Shown here: one piece after another, positions 43,497 through 52,440 of the stretch
Layout of the letters: the number at the start of each line of letters is the position of its first letter
Position numbering within the stretch: the stretch's first letter is position 1
Assembly: GCF_014207595.1 (NCBI RefSeq)
Contig: NZ_JACHGY010000001.1
Coordinates: 3,628,212-3,692,211 of the forward strand
Length of the DNA: 64,000 bases
Direction of reading: 5' to 3'
Source of the DNA: Algisphaera agarilytica
GTDB lineage: Bacteria > Planctomycetota > Phycisphaerae > Phycisphaerales > Phycisphaeraceae
Translations under genes and position numbers: made by a program
Notes under the pieces: generated by a model
What the model was told of the DNA's origin: nothing
Seen by the model: only the letters and a program-made list of their open reading frames with translations
Databases searched by the model: none

Positions 43497-46148
43497 TTAC
43501 TCGGTGGGTTCGCGGATGATGCCTTTGAACCAGCCGCTGCCCCAGGCGGCGGACCACAGGATGTTTTCGTCGTAGGGGTCGGGCTTGATGTCGGTCATGC
43601 GATCGGGTTGGCCCAGGCCACGGTTGATCTTCAGCCAGCGTCTGCCGCCGTCACGCGACAGGTAGATCCCGGGGTTGCGGAAGTTGTCGAGTAGCTTGGT
43701 GCTCTGGCCCGCGACGCTGATCGCGATGATCTTCGGGTTCACCGGTGAGGGCTCGGCTTGCCAAACGTACGGTGCTTTGAAGATCACCTTCCACGTTTTG
43801 CCGTTGTCGGTGCTGCGCCAGACGCCGCCTTCTTCGGGCTTGCCGGTGGCGGTCCCCGCGCTTACGAGGATGTGCTTGTTGTGGCGGTCGATCGAGACGT
43901 GGTTGATCGCCTTGATGGGCTCAGGGAGCGGCACCCGCTTCCAGTTTTTCCCGCCGTTTGTGGTGCGGTAGAGGCCGCCGTTCTTGTCGTTGAGGGCGGC
44001 GTAGAGGACTCTGGGGTTGCCGGGGTGCATGGCCAGGCGTCGGACGCTGAAGCCTTGGTGGAATCCTTGGTTGCTGGGCGTCCAGGTGTAGCCGCCGTCT
44101 TCGGAGCGGTAGAAGCCGTACTCACCTTTGGTGAGCTTGGGGCCACGCCCGCCGGAGATTTCACCGTTGCGGATGTAGGTGGCACAAAAGAACATGTTGT
44201 CGGGGTTCTGCGGATCGATCAGCAGCGAGTTCTGATTGGCCAACGCCTCCCAGGAGTTGTTGGCACATTCGAAGATCGTCGCGATGTTCTCCCAGGTCTT
44301 GCCGCCATCGGTCGTCCGGCGGAGCTTTCCGCGGTTGGTCTGGCGCCAGGACATGATGTAGATCGTCTTGGGATCGTTGGGGTGGACGGCCACGGTGGCG
44401 ATCGACTCGGTGCCGTGGACATGGACCTGGCCTTCGATCTGCTCCACCGCCACGGCGTCCTTGTTGGGCCAATTGCCGAGGGCGGCGGTCTGCCACAAGC
44501 CGTGCTCGCCGCTGGACAGCAGGTAGCGATCCTTGATGCCGGTCTCCAGCAGCATGAACCGCCCGGGCAGGTTGCTGCCGCCCCGGCCGATCCACCGGCC
44601 GCTACCGGGCGGCGATTCGTCGTCGTCGATCTGCTTCCAGCTCTTGCCCTTGTTGGTGGACTTGAGGGTCTGTTGGTCGACGCCGATGAAGACCTCGCCG
44701 AGGGAGTTGATGGCGAGCTTACGGTTGCCCGAGTGTTCGGTGCCTTGGTCCATGTAGGGCTGGAGGTGGGCGAACTCGATGTTGGGGTTGGTGGGGTTCT
44801 TTCGGCTGCGCCAGTACCGCTTGTCGTTGTTGCCGATCCAGTACTTGCCGTGGCGTGCGACGGTGAGCCAGTTCTTCCCGCCGTTGGGGGACATCCAGAG
44901 ATCACCGGGCCCGAAGGTGCGGTCGTGTTTTTTGTTGAGCGCGAGGTAGATCTCGTTCTTGTTGAGCGGGTTGACCTCGATGCGGTTGAAAACAGGCAAC
45001 ACCTCACTTGGCATCCGCGTGATCGTTTTTGCTGCCTGCTGCTTGGAGATGCCCAACCAAAAACCCACGGCCCGGTGGAAGCGGTCGGTGGTCGCGGGAA
45101 AGTTGATCTCCGCCATGTCGATGGGCAGGTTACCGGTTATATCTTCCCAGGAAGCCCCGCCGTCAACACTTCTAAACACGCCGCCTTCGCAATGAATGGT
45201 CATCTTGCTTGGCGAATAGACCGTTTGCTCAACCGCATACAACACAAACTCGCCCGACGCGGCGTCGTAGTACGACGTCAGGTCGCGCGGCAGGTTGTTG
45301 GGTAATCCTTTCGAGATGTCTTTCCACGACAGCCCGCCGTCGTCGCTGATCATCATGCCGTGGCTGGTCGCCATGACGACGCTCTGGGGGTTGGTGGGGT
45401 TGACGATGATTTTGCCGACTTCCATGTCGTCGGGGAGGCCGTCGGTGATCTTCTTCCAGCTCTTGCCGCCGTTTGTGGTCTTGAGGACGAAGCCGTAGGC
45501 ACCGAAGGCGAAGCGGTTGCCGTGGGGCTTGGCGGCGGAGCGGTGGTTGGCCTTGACGTTCCAGAAGTCGCCCGCGCCGACGTACCACACCTGGTCGTCC
45601 GTTGGGTCTACCGCGAGTTCGCCCATACGCGACTGCCAGTAGCCCTGCATCATCCCTCCGGGGCGCTGCTCAGCCGGGGTCCCAGGCTTCACCAGCACCG
45701 CGCCGAGCTCTTTGATCTTGGTCCACGACCGTCCGCGGTCGGTTGAGCGGTAGGCCCAGCCGTTCCAGTCGATCGCCAATCCGAAATCCGGGTCCTGCCG
45801 CGAGAACTCGATATCGAGCACGCGCTTCATCTCGTGACCCAGTCCGTCGTGGTCCTTGAGGGAGTGCCACGACTTTCCGCCGTCCCACGTCCCGTAGCTC
45901 ACGTACATATCCGGACCCATGAACATGACATCCGGGTCGGTGGGGTGGCACCAGAACTCTTCGCAGTAACCGGACATGCCCGGTCCGAAATTGACCCACT
46001 CGACGAGGGGGCTGGATTTGACGGTTTGCGTGGTCAGGCGATCAAAAAAGCGATCGCCCCCGCTCTGCGCGTTTGACGGTACAATGAGCGAAAGCATCAA
46101 AAGGCAAAATACGCCGAGACTCAAGACGCGAGCGGGGCATTCGTTCAT
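43497..46148 (-). CDS. Large secreted BNR/sortilin-like beta-propeller protein
   Basis: From ATG 46148 the product is 883 residues with a signal peptide (VLSLGVFCLLMLSLIVPSNAQ). The body is built of many Asp-box (BNR) repeats with the S/T-x-D-G/N-G-x-x-W core, such as WDGGKSW, TNGGKSWKK, DDGGLSW, VDGGASW, EDGGYTW and STDNGKTW. These form a ten-bladed propeller as in sortilin/VPS10 and in secreted sialidase-like glycan-binding proteins. It has no catalytic Asp/Glu/Tyr triad that I recognise. It is likely to bind glycans or proteins outside the cell and precedes the sulfatase on the same strand. An in-frame ATG exists 30 bases upstream. Confidence 0.85.
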   Translation of the reverse strand: MNECPARVLSLGVFCLLMLSLIVPSNAQSGGDRFFDRLTTQTVKSSPLVEWVNFGPGMSGYCEEFWCHPTDPDVMFMGPDMYVSYGTWDGGKSWHSLKDHDGLGHEMKRVLDIEFSRQDPDFGLAIDWNGWAYRSTDRGRSWTKIKELGAVLVKPGTPAEQRPGGMMQGYWQSRMGELAVDPTDDQVWYVGAGDFWNVKANHRSAAKPHGNRFAFGAYGFVLKTTNGGKSWKKITDGLPDDMEVGKIIVNPTNPQSVVMATSHGMMISDDGGLSWKDISKGLPNNLPRDLTSYYDAASGEFVLYAVEQTVYSPSKMTIHCEGGVFRSVDGGASWEDITGNLPIDMAEINFPATTDRFHRAVGFWLGISKQQAAKTITRMPSEVLPVFNRIEVNPLNKNEIYLALNKKHDRTFGPGDLWMSPNGGKNWLTVARHGKYWIGNNDKRYWRSRKNPTNPNIEFAHLQPYMDQGTEHSGNRKLAINSLGEVFIGVDQQTLKSTNKGKSWKQIDDDESPPGSGRWIGRGGSNLPGRFMLLETGIKDRYLLSSGEHGLWQTAALGNWPNKDAVAVEQIEGQVHVHGTESIATVAVHPNDPKTIYIMSWRQTNRGKLRRTTDGGKTWENIATIFECANNSWEALANQNSLLIDPQNPDNMFFCATYIRNGEISGGRGPKLTKGEYGFYRSEDGGYTWTPSNQGFHQGFSVRRLAMHPGNPRVLYAALNDKNGGLYRTTNGGKNWKRVPLPEPIKAINHVSIDRHNKHILVSAGTATGKPEEGGVWRSTDNGKTWKVIFKAPYVWQAEPSPVNPKIIAISVAGQSTKLLDNFRNPGIYLSRDGGRRWLKINRGLGQPDRMTDIKPDPYDENILWSAAWGSGWFKGIIREPTE

Positions 46149-46357
46149 GAATCGATCCACCAAGAGTTGAAAATGCAAGCCGATGAGGCATCGCAGAGAA
46201 TCACAAGTTGATAAAATTGAATGAATCCAACCGACTGTGCCGAATTTCTACAGCAACTACCTGATGGCCGTTTTGGTGCAACGCTAAGCCGACTATCAAA
46301 CCGTCCGACATTCGTTAAATAGTTTACCTCGTTTCTTTTTCCTTGTCCGGCAGACCC

Positions 46358-46885
46358 ATGAAACAGCAACAAGAATCAGATGTTCCTCAAGCCGACTCCG
46401 GTTTGTCTCTTGCCTTTATCACCCTACGGCTTTGGCTGGCGGCGCGTGCCCTGGTGACGGGCCTGGAGAAATTCAGCGGCTCCAAAGTCAGCGATGCCGC
46501 GGTCACGATCGACGGCGAAGTCAACAGCTACGGCCTGACGGCTTCGGACAGCGAAAAGGTCTACGGCCTGGAGTACTACCAAGGCGTGCCCGAAGCGCTA
46601 TATAGCAAATTCGTCTCCGAACCGCTGATCCCCGAGTTTGCGCTTTCGCTCTACGATAAGGTCCTCGGGCCGGCCCTCCTGATCCTCGGCGTGACGCTGT
46701 TGCTCGGGGTGTTCACCCGCCTATCGTTATTCCTGATGGGGCTGCTCTATACCAGCCTCACGCTGGGCCTGATCCTGATCAAGCAGGACGCCGGGGTGGC
46801 CTGGCTGGGTATCCACGTGCTGATGGTCGCGGTCGCGCTGATGAATGTGAAGCACAACCGTTTGGCCCTGATCAAGAAGTGGTAA
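46358..46885 (+). CDS. DoxX-like membrane protein
   Basis: The 175-residue protein has four membrane segments (LAFITLRLWLAARALVTG; ALSLYDKVLGPALLILGVTLLL; RLSLFLMGLLYTSLTLGLILI; WLGIHVLMVAVALMN). The GLEKFSG and GVFTRLS turns fit the DoxX/DoxD superfamily. DoxX proteins work with oxidoreductases in quinone- or thiol-linked electron flow. Its place directly before a Tat-exported Gfo/Idh enzyme suggests a membrane electron acceptor for sugar oxidation; this is inference. ATG 46358; a TTG 15 bases earlier is also in frame. Confidence 0.75.
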   Translation: MKQQQESDVPQADSGLSLAFITLRLWLAARALVTGLEKFSGSKVSDAAVTIDGEVNSYGLTASDSEKVYGLEYYQGVPEALYSKFVSEPLIPEFALSLYDKVLGPALLILGVTLLLGVFTRLSLFLMGLLYTSLTLGLILIKQDAGVAWLGIHVLMVAVALMNVKHNRLALIKKW

Positions 46886-46918
46886 CGCCTCGAGGCGCTT
46901 ACATCTCGGAGAATAGCT

Positions 46919-48301
46919 GTGACAGACACTTCGCCTAACAACACAACCACCAACACTGAGCAGGTCGGCATCAGCCGCCGTTCGTTCCTTCGTACAGGCA
47001 GCGCCGCGGGCGCGGGCCTGGTGCTGGGGGCTCCGGCCGTCCTGAGCGCCGCGGCCACCAACGCGCCTTCCGACGAGCTGCGTGTCGGCTTCATCGGCTG
47101 CGGCAAGCAGCAAGAGGTCCTCTTCAACTCGATGAAGAACATCCCGGGCATCCACTACGCCGCGGTGTGCGACATCATGAAAGACCGCGTCGGCCGGGCC
47201 TTCGGGCAGATCCGCTCCGGATTCGATTACAGCCCCAAGCGCTATCTCGACGCGGAGGATATGCTCGCCAAAGAGAAAGACCTCGACGCGGTGTTCGTCG
47301 CCACGCCGGACTTCTGGCACGCCCCGCACACAGTGATGTGCCTCGAGGCGGGCATCAACGTCTACTGCGAAAAGATGATGTCCAACACCATTGATGGTGC
47401 ACGCTCTATGGTCCGCGCCGCCGAGGCTTCGGGCAAGCTCTGTCAGATCGGCCACCAACGCCGGTCGAACCCGCGATACCGCTACACCCTGGATCAGCTT
47501 ATTCACGGCCAGCAGATCTGCGGCCCGATCGTGAACATCAACGGCCAGTGGAACCGCGGCGTCGGCGCTTCGCAAGACATCAAGGTCAAAGAATCGACCC
47601 TGCCCGACTTGGCGACCCTCAACAAGTACGGCTTCAAGGACAACCACCAGTACCTCAACTGGCGTTGGTACCGCGACCTTTCGGGCGGGCCCATTTCCGA
47701 CCTCGGTGCCCACCAGATCGACATCTTCAACTGGTTCCTGGGCAAGAGTCCGAAGTCGGTCATGGCCTCGGGCGGCAGCAACTTCTTCAAGCACCGCGAG
47801 CACTTCGACAACGTCATGTGCGTGTTTGAGTACGACACCCCCACCGGCGGGGCCCGTGCGTTCTACCAGGTGCTCACCACCACCAGTGCCGGCGGCGGGT
47901 ACTACGAGTCGTTCATGGGGACCGAAGCGACGGTCCAGATCTCTGAACGCAACGTGTTCACCAAGATCTACCGCGAATCGGACGCCCCCAGCTGGGACCC
48001 GCTGGTCGCCAAGGGATTCCTCAAGCGCTCGACCGCGGCCGCGGCGGCGCCGAGCTCCGATGGCGGGGCGGTTGCGTCCTACGCCTCGGCGGCCCCCGAG
48101 GCCTACGAACTGCCCGGCGACCTCAACAAGCCGCCGCACCAACCCCACATCGAAAACTTCTTCAACGCCGTCCGCGGCAAAGAAAAGCTAACCTGTGACG
48201 CTCGTCACGCCTTTGAATCCGAAGCGCCGATCTACTGGGTCAACCCGGCCGCGGATAACCATGAAACCATCCAATTGACTGAGGAACACCTGAGCGTATG
48301 A
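46919..48301 (+). CDS. Tat-exported Gfo/Idh/MocA oxidoreductase 1
   Basis: The 460-residue protein starts at GTG 46919 (GGAGA nine bases upstream) with a twin-arginine signal SRRSFLRTGSAAGAGLVL. The Rossmann domain follows (LRVGFIGCGKQQEVLFNSMK, then AAVCDIMKDR), with VYCEKMMSNTIDGARSMV near residue 150 in place of the usual CEKP motif. The C-terminal substrate domain begins around NINGQWNRG. Many such proteins act on the C3 hydroxyl of glycosides. The stop overlaps the start of the next gene (ATGA), and DoxX is upstream, so the three form an operon. Substrate unknown. Confidence 0.9.
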   Translation: MTDTSPNNTTTNTEQVGISRRSFLRTGSAAGAGLVLGAPAVLSAAATNAPSDELRVGFIGCGKQQEVLFNSMKNIPGIHYAAVCDIMKDRVGRAFGQIRSGFDYSPKRYLDAEDMLAKEKDLDAVFVATPDFWHAPHTVMCLEAGINVYCEKMMSNTIDGARSMVRAAEASGKLCQIGHQRRSNPRYRYTLDQLIHGQQICGPIVNINGQWNRGVGASQDIKVKESTLPDLATLNKYGFKDNHQYLNWRWYRDLSGGPISDLGAHQIDIFNWFLGKSPKSVMASGGSNFFKHREHFDNVMCVFEYDTPTGGARAFYQVLTTTSAGGGYYESFMGTEATVQISERNVFTKIYRESDAPSWDPLVAKGFLKRSTAAAAAPSSDGGAVASYASAAPEAYELPGDLNKPPHQPHIENFFNAVRGKEKLTCDARHAFESEAPIYWVNPAADNHETIQLTEEHLSV

Positions 48302-49026
48302 AACTCACCACCACCCTGACCGCATCGTCACTGATTCTTTCGGCCTGCTTGCTCTCGGCTTGCGGTGACAGCTCCTCCACGGCCGACGCCGAGGGCGGAA
48401 GCGACTCGGCTTCCGCCTCCACGTCTGCATCCGGCGGCATGATCCTGACCACCGACCTGCCCGAAGAACGCCTCGAAGGCACCCCGATCCCCAACAAGGT
48501 GCCCAACCTCGTCCAGCCGCCCACCGAAGCCCCGAAGATCACGGTGCCCGAGGGCAGCACGCTCCTCTCGGCGGGCAAGCCCGTCACCGCCAGCGACGAC
48601 TTCACCATCGTCGGCGACATCGCCTACATCACCGACGGCGACAAGCAGGCCGGTGAAGGCTACTACGTCGAAGTGATCGACGGCCTGCAGTGGGTCCAGA
48701 TCGACCTCGAAGCGACGCACAACATCGACGCGGTTTGGGTTTGGCACTTCCACAGCCAACGCCGTGCGTACCACGACGTGATTATCCAGATTTCCGACGA
48801 CGAATCATTCGAGTCTGGCGTGACCACGATCTACAACAACGACTACGACAACTCCGCTGAAATGGGCCAAGGCAAAGACGCGCCGTACATCGAGAGCCGT
48901 TTCGGCCTGCTCGTGGACGCCAAGGGTCAGGCCGGCCGGTATGTCCGTCTGTACAGCAACGGCAGCACCGCCAACGAAATGAACCACTACACCGAAGTCG
49001 AAGTCTTCGGCCGCCCGGTCGAGTAG
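48298..49026 (+). CDS. Discoidin (F5/8 type C)-like lipoprotein
   Basis: The 242-residue product has a lipobox (LILSACLLSACGDSSS, Cys22 as LSAC) and a Ser-rich linker. A beta-sandwich domain from about residue 100 to the end contains WVQIDLEATHNIDAVWVWHFHSQRRAYHDVIIQISDD and AGRYVRLYSNGSTANEMNHYTEVEVFG. This is the F5/8C pattern of carbohydrate-binding modules. It is coupled (ATGA) to the Gfo/Idh gene and may tether it or its substrate at the outer membrane or envelope. Confidence 0.8.
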   Translation: MKLTTTLTASSLILSACLLSACGDSSSTADAEGGSDSASASTSASGGMILTTDLPEERLEGTPIPNKVPNLVQPPTEAPKITVPEGSTLLSAGKPVTASDDFTIVGDIAYITDGDKQAGEGYYVEVIDGLQWVQIDLEATHNIDAVWVWHFHSQRRAYHDVIIQISDDESFESGVTTIYNNDYDNSAEMGQGKDAPYIESRFGLLVDAKGQAGRYVRLYSNGSTANEMNHYTEVEVFGRPVE

Positions 49027-49069
49027 TTCCGAGAGCTTCGGATCAATATCAATCTAATTGATTTTCAGC

Positions 49070-49097
49070 AAAAACCCGCTCTCGTGAGCGGGTTTTT
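49070..49097. terminator. Bidirectional terminator
   Basis: AAAAACCCGCTC pairs with GAGCGGGTTTTT (49070-49081 and 49086-49097) around TCGT, serving the plus-strand lipoprotein operon and the convergent glycosyltransferase. Confidence 0.9.
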
Positions 49098-49105
49098 GCG
49101 TTGCG

Positions 49106-49855
49106 TCAGGTCTTGCGAAGCTCGCCCCTGCGACTACGCCATGCAATCTTGAGCAGCGCAGCGAACATCGGCCACGCGTCACGAAATGGCTTCACCTGCC
49201 CGCCGGGCTTCTCGACCCAATCGATCGGGGTTTCGATGAGTTGGATGCCGTGCTGTTTCAGGGCGACCAGGAGTTCGGAGTCGAAGGACAGGCCGTCTTC
49301 AATGAGCAGGGGGGCGATGGCGGTAAAGTCGTCCTGGCCGATGGTCTTGACGCCGCACTGCGGGTCGCGGCAGGCGATCCCGAGGCAAAGCCTGACGAGC
49401 AGCGAAAAACTGCGGTTGACGATTTTGCGGAAGGCGCGTTGCTCGATGTGGGTATCGGGGTTTTCTAAACGCGCACCGAGCAACGCGTGCCCCGACCCGA
49501 GTTCGTGGGCCTGGAGCATCAGGGCGAGAACAGTTTCGGCGGTGATACTGCCGTCGGCATCCACGAACATCAGCCAGGTTTGCGGGGGGAACGCCTTCCA
49601 CGCCTCACGCACCGCCGCGCCTTTGCCGCGGTGAGTGGGGAGTTTGAAGACTTCGATGTGCGGGTAGGTCTCGCGGTAGGTCTGCGCCTGGGCTTGCAGC
49701 TTGGCAAGCTGTTCCTCCCCCGAGCCGTCGTCAGAAATCACCCACCGCACCGGAAGCTTCGCCTGCGACAACGCCTCGGCCAAGGTCGGCCCGTAAACCG
49801 CCAGGCGGTCCGCGTCTTTATACACCGGGGTGACGAGAGTAAAATCAAAATCCAT
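49106..49855 (-). CDS. Family 2 glycosyltransferase
   Basis: From ATG 49855 the product is 249 residues: MDFDFTLVTPVYKDADRLAV begins the GT-A fold. VSISDDGSGEE-like VISDDGSGEEQL supplies one acidic site and MFVDADGSITAETVLAL the DxD metal motif. It resembles dolichyl-phosphate glucosyl/mannosyltransferases (QCGVKTIGQDDF, the QCGxK motif). The gene is divergent from the Agl23-type gene with 47 bases between the starts, so the two likely work together on a lipid-linked sugar. A longer frame to 49939 overlaps that neighbour. Confidence 0.87.
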   Translation of the reverse strand: MDFDFTLVTPVYKDADRLAVYGPTLAEALSQAKLPVRWVISDDGSGEEQLAKLQAQAQTYRETYPHIEVFKLPTHRGKGAAVREAWKAFPPQTWLMFVDADGSITAETVLALMLQAHELGSGHALLGARLENPDTHIEQRAFRKIVNRSFSLLVRLCLGIACRDPQCGVKTIGQDDFTAIAPLLIEDGLSFDSELLVALKQHGIQLIETPIDWVEKPGGQVKPFRDAWPMFAALLKIAWRSRRGELRKT

Positions 49856-49902
49856 CTGGTTAGGGTGAGTATACCCTGCCGACCTCAAGGCCAAGCCACT
49901 CG

Positions 49903-51468
49903 ATGAGCTTATCTTCACAGGACGACCGCCCTGAACCACCCCGGTGGATCGTTTGCGTGTTGGTGCTGGTCACGTTGGGCGCGGCCGTCTACGGCGGGTG
50001 GCTGCGGGTGTCGTCACTCGACTCGGCCCCGCTCCACGCCGACGAAGCGGCGACGGGGGCAAAGGTGCTGAGCATGCGCCTCGAGGGCGAGGGCTATGTC
50101 TTCGATCCCCGTCACTACCACGGCCCGTTGTTGACCTCCGCCACGATTCCGTTGGCGCGTTGGCGGGGCGAGACGACGTGGGAAGATCTGACGAAGCAGA
50201 CCCTGCGCATCGTGCCGGTGGTTTTCAGCGGGTTAACGGTGTTGTTGATCCTCCTGATGTGGCCCTCGCTCCGATGGGGCGCGGTGGTGGCGGTGGCGTG
50301 GGTGGCGACCTCGCCGTTCCTGGTTTACTACAGCCGGGTCTACATCCATGAACCTCTGCAGGTTTTCGCGGCGGTGATGTGGCTCGCATGCGCGCTCGGT
50401 TATGCGGCCAAGCCGTCGTGGAGCAAGGCTGTACTTGGCGGATTGGCCTTGGGGGTGATGGCCAGCAACAAGGAGACCGCGGCGATCAGTGTGTTCTCGT
50501 GGTGTCTGGCGGGCGTAATTTTGGCGATGGTGTTTTGCAGATCGCGCGAACAATTGGCTCAGCAGATCCGACATCACGCACCACGAGCCCTAGTGGCGAT
50601 CGGCACGGCGCTCGTCGTGATGACAGCGTTCTACACCGATTTCGGCCGGCACCCCGCGGGGATCATCGAGTTCTTCAAGACCTACTTCGTCTATGAGACC
50701 CAGGCAGATCACAGCAAGCCGTTCAGTTATTACGGCTGGTTGCTGGCTTGGCCCAAGCACCGCGGCGGGTTCTGGTGGTGCGAAGGCCTGATCGTCTTGT
50801 CCGCGATTCTCGGGGCGATACTCGCGTGTCGGGATAGGCGGGCGGCTGCCATCCGTTATATCGCGTTGTCGGCGTTGATTGAGGTGGGGGTGTATTCGTG
50901 CATCGGCTACAAAACACCTTGGTTGATGATGGTCGCCTGGATTCAGATCTGCCTGGTTGCGGGTTATGGCGTGACAGCGCTGGCCTCCCGCCGTCATTCC
51001 ATGGGTTGGCAGCTGGCGTCGGTGCTTATGCTCTGCGGCGCTCTCTCGTGGCAGACGGTGCAGGCCCAGCGGGCGGCTCACCGCTTCCCCGTGGATGAGC
51101 GGAACCCGTATGCGTATGTGCCCACTTCCAAGGACGTGGAGAAGCTGGAGCGGTGGCTGGTTGGACTGGCCGAGGCGTATCCGGTCATGCGTGAAAAACC
51201 ATTGGCCGTGGTGGGAGATCAGTACTGGCCGCTGCCCTGGTATCTGCGGGGGTTCGAAAACGTTGGCTATTGGGCGGATTTGCCTGAAGGGGTGAGCGGA
51301 TTCCCGTTGGTCATCACGCTGCCCGACCAGGGCGATGCCGCTTTGGCGGAGTTGGCCGAGAGTCACGACGCGGTGCCCCGGAGTCTACGTGCAGACACGT
51401 TACTGCTGGTGCATATTCGGCGGGATATCTGGCTGGACTACCTCGATCCGGAGCGTGACGATGATTGA
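49903..51468 (+). CDS. TIGR03663 (Agl23-like) glycosyltransferase-39-type membrane protein
   Basis: The 521-residue protein has about ten membrane segments and the GT39-like N-terminal loop SLDSAPLHADEAATGAKVL and RHYHGPLLTSA with acidic residues. AVAWVATSPFLVYYSRVYIHEPLQ is the second characteristic block. TIGR03663 proteins were named after association with flippase-type activity in archaeal N-glycosylation and are thought to move or use polyprenyl-phosphate sugars. The stop overlaps the start of apbE by eight bases. Confidence in the family is good, in function low. Confidence 0.8.
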   Translation: MSLSSQDDRPEPPRWIVCVLVLVTLGAAVYGGWLRVSSLDSAPLHADEAATGAKVLSMRLEGEGYVFDPRHYHGPLLTSATIPLARWRGETTWEDLTKQTLRIVPVVFSGLTVLLILLMWPSLRWGAVVAVAWVATSPFLVYYSRVYIHEPLQVFAAVMWLACALGYAAKPSWSKAVLGGLALGVMASNKETAAISVFSWCLAGVILAMVFCRSREQLAQQIRHHAPRALVAIGTALVVMTAFYTDFGRHPAGIIEFFKTYFVYETQADHSKPFSYYGWLLAWPKHRGGFWWCEGLIVLSAILGAILACRDRRAAAIRYIALSALIEVGVYSCIGYKTPWLMMVAWIQICLVAGYGVTALASRRHSMGWQLASVLMLCGALSWQTVQAQRAAHRFPVDERNPYAYVPTSKDVEKLERWLVGLAEAYPVMREKPLAVVGDQYWPLPWYLRGFENVGYWADLPEGVSGFPLVITLPDQGDAALAELAESHDAVPRSLRADTLLLVHIRRDIWLDYLDPERDDD

Positions 51469-52309
51469 CCTTCAGGGCAAAGAAGGTATCCATCGCTTCG
51501 AGCATCAGGCCATGAACACATTGTTTTCGGTCTTGGTCGACCAAGCCGACGCGGCAATGGCTTCGGACGCCGCGATCGCGAGTTTTGAACGGCTGGATCG
51601 CCTGGAGGATGCGCTGAGTCGGTACCGCGAAGGCAGCGATATCAGCCAGATTAACGCGATGCAGTCGGGGGAGTCTTTGTTGATCCAAGAAGACACCCAT
51701 CGATGCATGATTGAGGCGATGCGGGTCGCGGAGGTGACCGGGGGCTTGTTCGATATCACCCTGGGCTCTCAGATCGAGCACCTCAAAAATGCCGAAGCGG
51801 GAATGGCTCCCCCGGTGGCTGGGCAGCTGAGTCTCGACGACAAACGTCCCGTGGTTCACTGTATTGAGGCCGGTCGGCAACTCGATCTGGGGGGGATCGG
51901 CAAGGGGTATGCCTTGGATCGCATGGCTGAGCTGGTGCGCGACTGGGGGGTCGAATCTGCTCTGCTCTGCAGCGGGGCGAGTACGTTCCGGGTGATTGGA
52001 AGCGAGGCTTGGCCGATTGACCTGAGTGGAGAGAAGCAGAGTCGGCGGCTGATGCTGGTCGAGGGAGCGCTGAGCGCGTCCGGGCACGCTATCCAGGGGG
52101 CGCACCTCGTGCGTCCGGATGCTTCGGGCGAGCTGTTTGCGGGCTACCGCCACCTCTGGCTGAGGGCCCATGACGCGACCTGGGCGGATGCACTATCGAC
52201 CGCCTGCATGCTGATGTCGCCCGAGCAGATCCGGGAGTGGCGAAAGGGCTATGCAGCGGCCGATGAAATTTATTTTGAGTCGCCCCGGGGCGATATCGAC
52301 ACAATCTGA
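51461..52309 (+). CDS. apbE: FAD:protein FMN transferase (ApbE)
   Basis: The 282-residue protein moves FMN from FAD to Thr/Ser of target proteins. It contains DLGGIGKGYALDRMAELV, GALSASGHAIQGAHLVRP and ADALSTACMLMSPE, which are the three ApbE blocks for FAD and Mg binding. There is no signal peptide, so it should act in the cytoplasm or be exported otherwise; many ApbE are lipoproteins, which is a difference. No protein in the window shows a clear flavinylation motif (D-x-x-T/S-G-A-T/S). ATG 51461 overlaps the previous stop. Confidence 0.85.
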   Translation: MIDLQGKEGIHRFEHQAMNTLFSVLVDQADAAMASDAAIASFERLDRLEDALSRYREGSDISQINAMQSGESLLIQEDTHRCMIEAMRVAEVTGGLFDITLGSQIEHLKNAEAGMAPPVAGQLSLDDKRPVVHCIEAGRQLDLGGIGKGYALDRMAELVRDWGVESALLCSGASTFRVIGSEAWPIDLSGEKQSRRLMLVEGALSASGHAIQGAHLVRPDASGELFAGYRHLWLRAHDATWADALSTACMLMSPEQIREWRKGYAAADEIYFESPRGDIDTI

Positions 52310-52323
52310 TGATGTGCGAAAAA

Positions 52324-52348
52324 GCCAAATAAATCATCTGTATTTGGC
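52324..52348 (+). terminator. Weak hairpin after apbE
   Basis: GCCAAAT (52324-52330) pairs with ATTTGGC (52342-52348) around 11 bases and is followed by AATTTTG. It may terminate the Agl23-apbE transcript or act as an operator for the next gene. Confidence 0.4.
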
Positions 52349-52365
52349 AATTTTGACCAAACTGT

Positions 52366-52395
52366 TTGGATGGCGTTGATTTATTGTGTTAAAAT
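52366..52395 (+). promoter_or_regulatory. Promoter of the oxidative sugar operon
   Basis: TTGGAT (52366-52371), an 18-base spacer and TAAAAT (52390-52395) lie 46 bases before the Gfo/Idh ATG at 52441. The region is much more AT-rich than its flanks. Confidence 0.55.
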
Positions 52396-52440
52396 CCTAC
52401 ACTCTCCTCGCCACCCGTTTGTATCTCTCAGGGCCTGTCT

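Noticed and set aside
43758-45305. 515-codon plus-strand ORF opposite the BNR gene
   Set aside because: Antisense to Asp-box repeats, which are unmistakable on the other strand.
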